Positions 54,740 through 63,462 of a stretch of DNA of 64,000 bases are shown here, one piece after another. The notes beneath the pieces were generated by a model. That model was not told the DNA's origin, ran no database searches, and was given only the letters and a program-made list of their open reading frames with translations. The translations under genes were made by a program, and so were the position numbers. The DNA comes from VFZP01 sp043755595 (lineage in GTDB: Bacteria; Acidobacteriota; Terriglobia; Bryobacterales; Bryobacteraceae). The first letter of the stretch is position 1. Each line of letters starts with the position of its first letter. Location of the stretch: contig JAYUSQ010000319.1 of the NCBI GenBank assembly GCA_043755595.1, forward strand, positions 6,102 through 70,101, written 5' to 3'.

Positions 54740-57700
54740 ATGTTTAGAATTTTTATGCTGGGAGTCCTGTGCAGCCTGACCGGCGCAACCTCCCTTTCCG
54801 CACAAGTCCTTTTCGGGTCCCTCGTTGGGAACGTCAAGGACGCAACGGACGCCGCAATTCCGGGCGCAGCCGTAACCGCAACGAACCGGGCGACGAACCA
54901 GGTCCGCGAAACCACGACTGACGAGGCGGGATCTTATAACCTGCCGAACCTGTTGCCGGGCGCTTACGATCTGCGTGTCAGCAAGGACGGCTTCCGCGTC
55001 CTCAGCCGGCCAAGGGTCGAAGTCTCGGTCAATAGCACGGCGCGCGTCGATCTAGCCCTGCAAGTAGGCTCGGTCTCGGAGACCGTAGAGGTCACGGCCG
55101 CCACGCCGCTCCTGCAGACCGACCGCGCGGAGGTCCGCTCGGAGATCACCGCACAGCAGTTTCAAAACCTGCCCGTCGCGCCTGGCCGGAATTATCAGCA
55201 GTTATTCAAGACATTACCGGGTTTCCGTCCACCGACGAATGCGCACTCCGTGCCAACCAACCCGGCCCGCGCCCTCACGTTCAACGTGAACGGCGCCAGC
55301 TACGCGATTAACAACACGAAAATCGACGGCGCCAGTTCGATCGCGCCCTGGCTGCCGCACGCCACCGCGTTCGTTCCCACCCTCGAATCCATCGATGCCG
55401 TCGTCGTCGTTACCAACTCGTTCGACGCCGAGCAGGGGCTGGCAGGCGGCGCGGCCATCAACGTCTCCATTAAGAGCGGCACCAATGACTTTCACGGCGC
55501 AGCGTTCAGCTATCACACCAACAACAACCTGAAGGCCAAGAACTTCTTTCTGCCGCAAGGGCAGGATGTTCCCAAACTCGTCTTCAATGAGTTTGGAGCT
55601 GCGGCGGGCGGCGCCATCAAGCGCGACAAGTTGTTTTACTTCGCCAGCTATGAAGCTAATTTCAATCACGAGTTCGCCTCCCGCTTCGGCACGGTGCCCA
55701 CGCAGGCTATGAAGCGCGGCGATATGTCGGGCACCACGCGCATCATGTACGATCCCACCACTGGCGTGCAAACCGGACCGCAAACCGGAGTCGACCGGAT
55801 CCCATTTCCGAGCAACACGATTCCCCAATCGCGGTTCAATTCCGTCAGCCGCAAGTTAAACGATCTGGTCCCGAATCCTAATCTCGACGGTATCGCGAAT
55901 AACTTCTTCCTGGGCGACAGCTATTATTTCGACCGGCACCGGGCGGACTCGAAGGTCAACTGGAACCCCAGCCAGAAGCTCACCGTGTTCGGGCGCTTCA
56001 GCATCCTGCACTACGACATGAACAACCCCACGCTCTTTGGCCAGCTTGGCGGCCCGGAGATCTCCAGCGCGGGCGGCAACCCGGGCACGGCCACGGGCCG
56101 CACCTATAGCTTCACCGGTTCGGGCACCTACATCATCAAGTCCAACCTTATCGTCGACTCCTACTACGGCTGGACCCGCATGGACACCAACGTTGAGCAG
56201 CCCCGCCTCGATGAAAAGCTCGGGTCCGGGCTTCTCGCCATTCCGGGAACCAATGGCAGCCGCCGTTTCGAGGGGGGCTGGCCGCAGTTCAACATCAACG
56301 GCTTTGCCTCGCTCGGCGTGCCGAACAACTTCATGCCCTACTACCGGAGCGACCCGCAATATCAATGGGTGTCGAACTTCAACCTGAACAAGAAGTCCCA
56401 CGAAATCCGCTTCGGCGTCGAGATGTACAAGACCGGCATGAATCACACGCAACCCGAGGCCACCGGGGCGTTGTATGGCGCGCAGGGAGGCTTTGGCTTC
56501 GGCGGCGGCCCCACGCAATTGAACGGCGGCCTGGCCGGCGATTCCTTTAATTCCTATTCGAGTTTCCTGCTGGGTTACACCACCGCGAAGGGCAAAATCA
56601 CGATGGTGCCCGACGTCTATAACACCCGCTCGTTCCAGCAGGGCTGGTACATCCGGGACCGTTGGAACGTGAACAAGAAGTTGACCGTGTCGCTGGGAGC
56701 GCGTTGGGAATATTTCCCGTTTCCGACCCGTTCGGATCGTGGCCTGGAACGTTACGACACCAACACGAACCTGATGACGATCTGCGGCGTGGGCGGCACG
56801 CCGAAAAACTGCGGCGTCAACGAAAGCAAGACGAAATTCGCGCCCCGCCTGGGCGTCGCCTATCGCGTCACCGACACCTTTGTCATCCGGGCCGGCTACG
56901 GACTCACTAACGATCCGTTCTCGCTGCAACGTCCATTCCGCACCAACTACCCGGTCCTGCTGATCGACAACTACGACGCGCCGACGTCGTTCGGAAACAC
57001 GGGGCTTTTGAGCGATGGCATACCTGTCCCTCAGATACCCGATGCCAGCAAGGGCACGATCCCGATCCCCGGCACCTTTGCCGTCATCACCGCAGACAAG
57101 AACTTCAAGCGAGGCTACGTTCAGTCTTGGAATCTCACCATGCAGAAACAATTCTGGGGCGGCTTCACGGGCGGCGCGGGCTACGTAGCCACCCGCTCAA
57201 CCAACCAAATGGCGTATCTCGACTTGAACGCGGGTCAAGTGATCGACCGCGGCCAGGACGGACGACCGTTCTTCAGCAAGTTCGGTCGCACCGCAACCAC
57301 GACAAATGTCCAGCCGTTCGGCACGACGATGTACGACTCCTTACAGGCGACACTGGGACGCCGATTCGCCGGCGGTTTGGCCTTCAACTCGTCCTACACA
57401 TGGTCTAAAGTGATCGGTTACGTAGACAACAATGATGGAGGCGCGGCTGTGAACGCCGCAGCCTATTTCGATCGTAACCGCACGGTGCGCAACTACGACC
57501 GCACCCACAACCTGCAGATTTCCAATACTTGGGACGTGCCGTTCGGCAAGGGTAAGCGCTGGGCCGCCTCCGGCGCCTCCGCCAAAGTGCTGGGCGGATG
57601 GACGGTGAATAACATTTTGAGCTTCTTTACCGGCACGCCGTTCTCGATAACTTCCGCCGGCTCCACGCTCAACATGCCCGGCTCCACTCAGACGGCCGAC

Positions 57701-58099
57701 CAGGTGAAGCCGAGCGTCGCCAAGCTGGGCGGCGCGGGCCGCGGCCAGGCGTTCTTCGACCCGGATGCCTTCATTCCGGTAGCGCGCAATGACCGCCGTT
57801 TCGGCAACACCGCTATGAACGTCCTGCGCGGACCAGGCTCGTCCAACTGGGACTTCAGCATCTTCCGCCGCTTCCAGTTAACCGAACGCTTCAAGCTCGA
57901 GTTCCGCGCCGAAGCCTTCAACTTCACCAATACGCCCCATTTCAACAATCCGGGCGGGAACGTGGATTCCTACAATCCCACGATTGCCGATCCGCTGCGC
58001 CGCTTTGGCGGCTATAGCGAGATCACCAGCACAGCCGGTTTTGGCCGGGACGGTATCGACGAACGCCAAGTCCGCTTTGGACTTCGGACGAGTTGGTAG
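54740..58099 (+). CDS. TonB-dependent receptor, Oar-like, with carboxypeptidase-regulatory domain
   Basis: 1119 residues, outer membrane. ATG 54740 starts the signal MFRIFMLGVLCSLTGATSLSAQ. The N-terminal beta domain (GNVKDATDAAIPGAAVTATN, TTTDEAGSYNLPNLLPGAYDLRVSKDGF) is the carboxypeptidase-regulatory-like fold. The plug follows (VSETVEVTAATPLLQT, NGASYAINNTKIDG), then an about 850-residue beta barrel ending in the aromatic DERQVRFGLRTSW. The length and order fit Acidobacteria Oar-type receptors, which import or sense large ligands. No TonB box is obvious. A strong terminator follows. Confidence 0.95.
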   Translation: MFRIFMLGVLCSLTGATSLSAQVLFGSLVGNVKDATDAAIPGAAVTATNRATNQVRETTTDEAGSYNLPNLLPGAYDLRVSKDGFRVLSRPRVEVSVNSTARVDLALQVGSVSETVEVTAATPLLQTDRAEVRSEITAQQFQNLPVAPGRNYQQLFKTLPGFRPPTNAHSVPTNPARALTFNVNGASYAINNTKIDGASSIAPWLPHATAFVPTLESIDAVVVVTNSFDAEQGLAGGAAINVSIKSGTNDFHGAAFSYHTNNNLKAKNFFLPQGQDVPKLVFNEFGAAAGGAIKRDKLFYFASYEANFNHEFASRFGTVPTQAMKRGDMSGTTRIMYDPTTGVQTGPQTGVDRIPFPSNTIPQSRFNSVSRKLNDLVPNPNLDGIANNFFLGDSYYFDRHRADSKVNWNPSQKLTVFGRFSILHYDMNNPTLFGQLGGPEISSAGGNPGTATGRTYSFTGSGTYIIKSNLIVDSYYGWTRMDTNVEQPRLDEKLGSGLLAIPGTNGSRRFEGGWPQFNINGFASLGVPNNFMPYYRSDPQYQWVSNFNLNKKSHEIRFGVEMYKTGMNHTQPEATGALYGAQGGFGFGGGPTQLNGGLAGDSFNSYSSFLLGYTTAKGKITMVPDVYNTRSFQQGWYIRDRWNVNKKLTVSLGARWEYFPFPTRSDRGLERYDTNTNLMTICGVGGTPKNCGVNESKTKFAPRLGVAYRVTDTFVIRAGYGLTNDPFSLQRPFRTNYPVLLIDNYDAPTSFGNTGLLSDGIPVPQIPDASKGTIPIPGTFAVITADKNFKRGYVQSWNLTMQKQFWGGFTGGAGYVATRSTNQMAYLDLNAGQVIDRGQDGRPFFSKFGRTATTTNVQPFGTTMYDSLQATLGRRFAGGLAFNSSYTWSKVIGYVDNNDGGAAVNAAAYFDRNRTVRNYDRTHNLQISNTWDVPFGKGKRWAASGASAKVLGGWTVNNILSFFTGTPFSITSAGSTLNMPGSTQTADQVKPSVAKLGGAGRGQAFFDPDAFIPVARNDRRFGNTAMNVLRGPGSSNWDFSIFRRFQLTERFKLEFRAEAFNFTNTPHFNNPGGNVDSYNPTIADPLRRFGGYSEITSTAGFGRDGIDERQVRFGLRTSW

Positions 58100-58130
58100 G
58101 TTCGTCATCCGGACATCCGCTCACGACAGG

Positions 58131-58170
58131 GGCGGGCGCACTTACCCGGTGCGTTCGCCTTTCGCTTTTT
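58131..58170 (+). terminator. Rho-independent terminator of the TonB receptor gene
   Basis: GGCGGGCGCAC and GTGCGTTCGCC pair over 11 bases (two G-U) around TTACCCG, followed by TTTCGCTTTTT. The T-tract reaches the last codon of the convergent kinase gene (stop at 58169). Confidence 0.85.
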
Positions 58171-60754
58171 ACTGGACCCCGCGCACAAGGTATAGGCTGG
58201 CCAAATCGCGCTGGAAGGAAAACGCGAAGGCGCGGCCATCGTCGGCAACGACAAACTCCCGGCGGAAAACGTCACCAGGTTCGGGCGCTGGTATTTCATG
58301 CAACGCCGTCCGCGCGCCTGTGACTAGATTCAGCCGGTCCACGCGTTCTCGTTCAACCGACATCGAAGTCCGCACCAACAGCGATCCTCCGTCTGAGGTC
58401 CACCCCAGCACGGTGTCGGCCGCATTTAGCCCAGGAATCGACTTTTGCTCGTTGCGGTTTGAAACAGATTGCAGCCATGGCGTCCGGCCGCTCGTCGAAG
58501 CCACCATCCACTTTCCGTCGGGCGAAACTCGCATCCCGCTCACACCGGGCGGCGTCAAGGGAGTGGCGGGGCCTCCGCTCGCTGGCGCGATATGGGCGCG
58601 ATACACGCCATCGGCCTTGGCCGCATTGAACAGAATCCGCTCGCCGTCCGGAAACCACTCCGGCGCCTGATAGCGTAGCCCTTCATCCGGGAACACCCGT
58701 GTCTCACCGGGGCCGGTTGGAATGATGTGCAATACAGTGGAACTGTCGTTACGCCTCACGCAAGCGACCTGCTTTCCGTCCGGCGACAAGGCGGGGTAAT
58801 TCCCATCGCCCAATCGGACGGCGCCCTGCCCCTTCCGTTGATAGTAGATCGCACTGTTGCGGCCTTCGCCCGCTCCGAGTTCCAGCATCAATAGTGAGCC
58901 ATCGGACGCTATCTGCGCGATCACTGAGTTCTCATGCCATGACAAATCGCGCGATTCCGATTCACCGGGAAGACGCCCGCGAACGCCGACGCGGCTTACG
59001 GTAGACGCGACCAGCAGGTCTCCAGCGGGAGAGACATCGTGAATCGAAAGCCAATTGGCGCTCTGCGTAAGGATGCGGGTTTTGCCTTGCAGTTGGACGG
59101 CGAAAATCGCCGGATTGTCGCTGGCATATCGAATAGCGGAAATCCAAACTTCCTCACCCGAACGCGCCCACGCCAGACCGGCCACCGCCCGCATCCCCGT
59201 CGCCAAAACGCGCGCCGGCGCCCCCGCCTGCGCCACTTTCAAGGATATGTCTCCAGCAGCGCCGTCCACTTCAAAGAACGCCACGGTGCGCGAATTGGGA
59301 GCAATTCGAGGGCGCATCGGCGGGCGAGAAGTCTCATGCAGTACGGTTCCCACCGGATACTCGAGCCGGTAACGTCTTCCCGACCGGCGCACGACAGCTA
59401 GCTGCCGGCCATCCGGACTCCAATCCGCTTCGAGCGCATCTTCAAGCAGCTCGCGCGGGGCTCCACCGGAGACCGGCACTCGCGCGAGAGTTCTCTTGGC
59501 GGCGATGATGATTGCCAATTCGTTTGTGGAAGAAACGGCAGCGAGGTGCGCCGAAGGTTCAAGTCCAAGCGGGCGGGATTCGCGATTGCCGGGGCGTAGC
59601 GAGTAGACCGCATACGGTGAGCCTTCCCAGTTGGCGCTGTAGATGACCGAACCATCCGGCGCGAAGCGCGCGGCATCGACATCGCCGCGGCGGTAGGTGA
59701 GCCGAGTGAAAGTAACCGGTTCGCGGCGCGTAATCGAGCGGTGGGCCAGAACGCCGGCCACACCGCCGGCAGCCGCCGCGCCGAGTAGCGGCAGAACCAT
59801 CCGGCGCGCTGGGAGCGTCGAACGTTGGGGGGGGATCGCCATCCGCCGTGGCAGCGTGAGACCGGCGAGAACGTCGTCGCGAATCTCTTCGAGCGCAATG
59901 CGAAGATCCGAAACATGCTGCCATCGGCGGTCGGGCTCTTTGCGGAGGCAACGAAGGATGGCGCGCTCAAGGTCTTCGCGGAAGTCCGGAATGGCTTCGA
60001 TGAGCGGGGCTGGATCTTTGTGCAACACCGCCGCGAGGACGGCGATCTTGCTATCGCCCGGGAATGGTTTGCGCCCGCTGAAGAGCTCATATAAGACAGC
60101 GCCCAAGGAAAAAATATCGGAGCGGCCGTCGACTCGTTTTCCTTCGGCTTGCTCAGGCGACATGTAGGCCACTGTGCCGAGGATCATGCCCTCTTCGGTC
60201 AACGCCGCCATTTGGCTGGGGTTGAGCAATTCGGTGGCGGCTCCGACGTCGACCGATTGCGGCGCGGGCTCAGTGGCTTTGGCAAGGCCGAAGTCGAGAA
60301 GCTTGGCCAAGCCCTCGGGCGTGACCATCACGTTCGACGGCTTGAGGTCGCGATGGACGATGCCAATCGCATGCGCGGCGGCGAGTGCTCCGGCGATTTG
60401 AATACCCCAGGAGAGTGCGTCTTTCGTCTTGGCTCCACCACCGCTGGCGATTATCCTGTCGAGCGTTTCGCCGGCGATGAATTCCATCGCAATGAACGCG
60501 ACGATATGTCCGTCCACTTCGGCGGCGTCCACGTCGTAGATGGTGACAATGTTCGGATGGTTGAGCGCCGACGCGGCTTTGGCTTCCTGCACGAACCGCT
60601 TTTTACGCTCGGGGCTGGAGACCAGTTGGGCGGGCAGAACCTTGATGGCGACACGGCGGTCCAGGTGAAGGTCGGTGGCGCGATAGACGACGCCCATACC
60701 ACCGGCTCCAATCTGTTCGTCGATCCGATAGTGCCGAAACTGCTTCCCGACCAT
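58169..60754 (-). CDS. Serine/threonine protein kinase with C-terminal beta-propeller
   Basis: 861 residues. The kinase domain (about 8-270) has GAGGMGVVYRAT, VAIKVL, HRDLKPSNVMV, DFGLAKATE, GTVAYMSPEQAEG. One membrane helix follows near 310-335 (MVLPLLGAAAAGGVAGVLAH). The outer part (about 345-860) is a WD40/TolB-like propeller: DVDAARFAPDGSVIYSANWEG, RPSVRLGDGNYPALSPDGKQVACVR, EGLRYQAPEWFPDGERILFNA, SPDGKWMVASTSG, LGWTSDGGSLLV. The propeller may sense a ligand or surface state. It is convergent with the TonB receptor gene, which may share its signalling context. Distinct from the TPR-type kinase earlier in the window. Confidence 0.95.
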   Translation of the reverse strand: MVGKQFRHYRIDEQIGAGGMGVVYRATDLHLDRRVAIKVLPAQLVSSPERKKRFVQEAKAASALNHPNIVTIYDVDAAEVDGHIVAFIAMEFIAGETLDRIIASGGGAKTKDALSWGIQIAGALAAAHAIGIVHRDLKPSNVMVTPEGLAKLLDFGLAKATEPAPQSVDVGAATELLNPSQMAALTEEGMILGTVAYMSPEQAEGKRVDGRSDIFSLGAVLYELFSGRKPFPGDSKIAVLAAVLHKDPAPLIEAIPDFREDLERAILRCLRKEPDRRWQHVSDLRIALEEIRDDVLAGLTLPRRMAIPPQRSTLPARRMVLPLLGAAAAGGVAGVLAHRSITRREPVTFTRLTYRRGDVDAARFAPDGSVIYSANWEGSPYAVYSLRPGNRESRPLGLEPSAHLAAVSSTNELAIIIAAKRTLARVPVSGGAPRELLEDALEADWSPDGRQLAVVRRSGRRYRLEYPVGTVLHETSRPPMRPRIAPNSRTVAFFEVDGAAGDISLKVAQAGAPARVLATGMRAVAGLAWARSGEEVWISAIRYASDNPAIFAVQLQGKTRILTQSANWLSIHDVSPAGDLLVASTVSRVGVRGRLPGESESRDLSWHENSVIAQIASDGSLLMLELGAGEGRNSAIYYQRKGQGAVRLGDGNYPALSPDGKQVACVRRNDSSTVLHIIPTGPGETRVFPDEGLRYQAPEWFPDGERILFNAAKADGVYRAHIAPASGGPATPLTPPGVSGMRVSPDGKWMVASTSGRTPWLQSVSNRNEQKSIPGLNAADTVLGWTSDGGSLLVRTSMSVERERVDRLNLVTGARTALHEIPAPEPGDVFRREFVVADDGRAFAFSFQRDLASLYLVRGVQ

Positions 60755-60775
60755 TGCGCTTCGTTATTACTTCTA

Positions 60776-61153
60776 CTACGCGATCGAATACTCAAATTCG
60801 TAAAAGTGTTTACCGCCGGTAATCCGAATCGTCATTCGCCCCGTTAGCCCTTGCAATTCGCCCGTTCCCGAGTCGGGCACAACGGTCACCGACAACTGAC
60901 CTTCTCCGCGATTCATCGTGCCGTTATGTTGGAGGACAAAACTGCCGGCGCGGCCGTGTAGGGCGCCGGTTACCAATTCAATGGCGACGTAACCGGCCGA
61001 GCCCTTGATGTTGGTGGCTGCGCTGAGCATCTCACCTTTGCTTGAGCCCGTCAATTCTCCGCGGAATTGCTTGTCGATGAGGAGGCGGCCAAGCGATTTT
61101 TCCTGCGAGGGTTGCGCCGTAAGCTTGACATCGAACTCGCCGCTTGCCGTCAA
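60776..61153 (-). CDS. DUF3224 domain-containing protein
   Basis: 125 residues: ASGEFDVKLTAQPSQEKSLGRLLIDKQFRGELTGSSKGEMLSA, GYVAIELVTGALHGRAGSFVLQHNGTM, LSVTVVPDSGTGELQGLTGRMTIRI and HFYEFEYSI, all typical of DUF3224, a small beta-barrel family. The TTG start overlaps the aldolase-family gene stop as TTGA. The function is unknown; the barrel suggests small-ligand binding. Confidence 0.9.
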   Translation of the reverse strand: MTASGEFDVKLTAQPSQEKSLGRLLIDKQFRGELTGSSKGEMLSAATNIKGSAGYVAIELVTGALHGRAGSFVLQHNGTMNRGEGQLSVTVVPDSGTGELQGLTGRMTIRITGGKHFYEFEYSIA

Positions 61154-62088
61154 GCCACCACCGCCTGAGCCGCCAATTGGCTCGCAACCGGTTCCAGTTC
61201 AGTGCGCTGCGCTTCGTTTATTGGTGTGACATAGGGTGCGATCGCGCCTGACTTGGCGATGCCAGCCAGTTCCATCGCGGCGTGGAGCACTCGCGCAGGG
61301 CCCCAAGCATCGCGCAGATCTTCGAGCGGAATGAATCGTTCGCGGATCGAAGCGGCCTCGGCATAGTCGCCCTTTACGTTCGCTTCGAACAAAGCCTGCG
61401 ACATCGCCGGTGCAACGCAACCCGAGCCGGTGGTGAATCCCGGTAGCTTGAAATCGCGCATGTGCGTGATGGCTGGCCGCTCCCCGATGCCGCTGATCAC
61501 GTGCCGGCGATCGACCCGCTGCAACAAACCGTCGAGATAGGTGTCCTGACTGGGATCCTTGCGCACAACCGCGTATTTGATACCGATACAAACGCCGTCG
61601 CGCACCAGACGGCCTACGGCGTCGAGTCCGGCGTCTTTATCGGCGCCGAAATTATTTTCCTCTTTGAGATACACGACGATCGGCATGCCGCAGGCTTCGG
61701 CGAATTCGCGGTAGCCGGATTCCAGCCCGGCGGCATCGCGCGGGTCGGCACAGGGAAGCAGCATCACCGTGGGGAACGAGTAGCGGCGCAGGAGGGGAGC
61801 TTGGTCCATGGCTCGGCCGAAGGAGGGTCCAGCGCTCGGGATCATGAGGAAGTCGTTGTCCAATCCGTTCGACCACCCAAGCAACGCGTCGAATTCCGCC
61901 AGGGTGAGATGGTAGAGGAATGCATTGCCGCCGTAGAGAAAATTGCGGATGCCGCCGGCGGCGATGTGCCGGGCGATCTTTTCGGTTTCCGCGAAATTGA
62001 TCGTGCGGCGGGTGTCATTGTTGCGGCAGAGCGACGGCACCGGAAATACGCCGCGGAAATCGTCTGTGGTCAAAGCGCGAGTTCGCAT
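61150..62088 (-). CDS. Dihydrodipicolinate synthase family protein
   Basis: 312 residues with the TIM-barrel of the DHDPS/N-acetylneuraminate lyase superfamily, which forms a Schiff base between a pyruvate or related keto acid and lysine. The lysine is in VCIGIKYAVVRKDP; the earlier FLYGGNAFLYHLTLAEFDALL takes the place of the usual GTTGE loop, and the tyrosine is in MPIVVYLKEEN. The altered GTTGE loop means it is probably not DapA itself but a related lyase. Coupled to DUF3224 by TTGA. Confidence 0.85.
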   Translation of the reverse strand: MRTRALTTDDFRGVFPVPSLCRNNDTRRTINFAETEKIARHIAAGGIRNFLYGGNAFLYHLTLAEFDALLGWSNGLDNDFLMIPSAGPSFGRAMDQAPLLRRYSFPTVMLLPCADPRDAAGLESGYREFAEACGMPIVVYLKEENNFGADKDAGLDAVGRLVRDGVCIGIKYAVVRKDPSQDTYLDGLLQRVDRRHVISGIGERPAITHMRDFKLPGFTTGSGCVAPAMSQALFEANVKGDYAEAASIRERFIPLEDLRDAWGPARVLHAAMELAGIAKSGAIAPYVTPINEAQRTELEPVASQLAAQAVVA

Positions 62089-62120
62089 TGACGCCTATTG
62101 TAACTTTCTATCATGGGAGC

Positions 62121-62794
62121 ATGGAAACGGAACTGGTGGCGCAACGGACGGTGCGCGGCTTTAGCGGCGTGGGAGAGCCAGCCGATTTGACGATTCTCAT
62201 CGGCCAACCGATTGGCGCCAGCGACGCCAGGTTCGCGTGCGAATTCGATGTTGAGGGGCTACTGCGCTCGCGAACCGGACTGCTATCGGGCGTGATAGCT
62301 GGGGCGCGTTGAGCAAGGCGATGCCGGCGGCGGTGGAGGACATCATCTACTACAACATCGCCTTTGGTCACGTGCGGATGGATGAGGAAGGTCTTGGCAT
62401 GCGGCTCGATCCATCCTATGAAAGGATGTGCAGGCATCACTTTGCTTCGGAACCAGCCGAAGCGCGGGAGTTGGCATTGCCGTTGGCCGAGGCTGGGTCC
62501 AAGCATGCTCAATCTATTTTGGGTCACTGCTATTTCCTGACCGACCTTGCGAAGGCTGAACATTGGCTTCGCAAAGCGGCGGATGCTCAGAGCCCACAGG
62601 CTTGCGTCACTCTTGCTAGCGTCCTGATTGAGACGAGTCCCGGCGAGGCGGCAGACTATCGGGCTCGCGCGAAAACATACGGTTGGCCCCGCGAATTGGA
62701 CTGGGCGTTTATGATGGTTCCGTATCACTGCTATGTCTACGGCCGCCGTCATCCTCCCGCCCGTGCTTCGGGAAGGAGATCGTCTAAACGGTGA
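62121..62794 (+). pseudogene. Frameshifted gene: DUF6968-like N-terminus plus Sel1-like repeats
   Basis: The first part starts at ATG 62121 (METELVAQRTVRGFSGVGEPADLTILIGQPIG, FACEFDVEGL) and runs into a stop at 62312. In the +2 frame the sequence resumes as TAIGRDSWGALSKAMPAAVEDIIYY, which fits the end of that short domain, then Sel1-like helices (GSKHAQSILGHCYFLTDLAKAEHWLRKAADAQSPQACVTLASVLIE). So one or two bases were gained or lost between about 62255 and 62285. The domain name is a low-confidence match. The second part ends within the next gene, overlapping it by 62 bases. Confidence 0.6.
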
Positions 62795-63416
62795 CGAATT
62801 TCTGCGCCGCTGGGAAGCGATGCCGGAATTGAAACGGGCGGAGTTGATCGATGGAATTGTCTTCATGCCTTCTCCCGTAAGCGATCTACACAGCGAACTC
62901 AGCCATTTGATGGACGGTTGGATCTGGCTGTACCGGGACATGACCCCCGGCTGTAAAGCAGGGGCGGATGGCACATGGCGGATGGGCGAGAACGACATCC
63001 CGCAGCCGGATCTTGCACTCAGAGTTCTCCCCGAGTACGGGGGGCAGTCGAGCTACGACACTAAGTACCCGGTGGGCGCGCCGGAACTGATCGTGGAAAT
63101 CAGCGGGTCCAGTTCGTCGCGCGACCTTGGCATTAAGCTTGACCTGTACCGGCGAGCGGGTGTGCGCGAATACCTCACGGTGTTGTTGAAGCCACGGCAG
63201 GTGATCTGGCGCCAGTTGGTTCGCGGGCGGTATCGCGAGATTGCGATTGGCGAAGATGCGCTGCTCCGGCCGGTGGTTTTTCCTGGCTTGTGGCTTAACC
63301 CGGCGGCGTTGTGGGATTCCAAACTGTCGCTGCGTGCTGCGGTGGAGCAAGGCATCGGTTCGCGGGAGCATGCTGCGTTCGTCAAGCGGCTTGGCGCGGC
63401 GCGGACCCGGAACTAA
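62733..63416 (+). CDS. Uma2 family protein, copy 1 of a tandem pair
   Basis: 227 residues. Family signs: LNGDEFLRRWEAMPELKRAELIDGIVFMPSPV, GENDIPQPDLALRVLPEYGGQ and PELIVEISGSSSSRDLGIKLDLYRRAGVREYLTVL, the last holding the nuclease-like active-site positions (Glu, Lys). The final segment (QVIWRQLVRGRYREIAIGEDALLRP) is typical of the family. The gene is followed directly by a second copy. The first 62 bases overlap the end of the frameshifted Sel1-like gene. Confidence 0.92.
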   Translation: MSTAAVILPPVLREGDRLNGDEFLRRWEAMPELKRAELIDGIVFMPSPVSDLHSELSHLMDGWIWLYRDMTPGCKAGADGTWRMGENDIPQPDLALRVLPEYGGQSSYDTKYPVGAPELIVEISGSSSSRDLGIKLDLYRRAGVREYLTVLLKPRQVIWRQLVRGRYREIAIGEDALLRPVVFPGLWLNPAALWDSKLSLRAAVEQGIGSREHAAFVKRLGAARTRN

Positions 63417-63462
63417 TTAGCGACTTGGACTGGGCGCTATGATGGTCGTGTAACGCACCCAT

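Noticed and set aside
62111..62998. 295-residue open frame on the - strand
   Set aside because: Antisense to the Sel1-like and Uma2 genes; no motif, signal or ribosome-binding site; the + strand carries recognisable domains.
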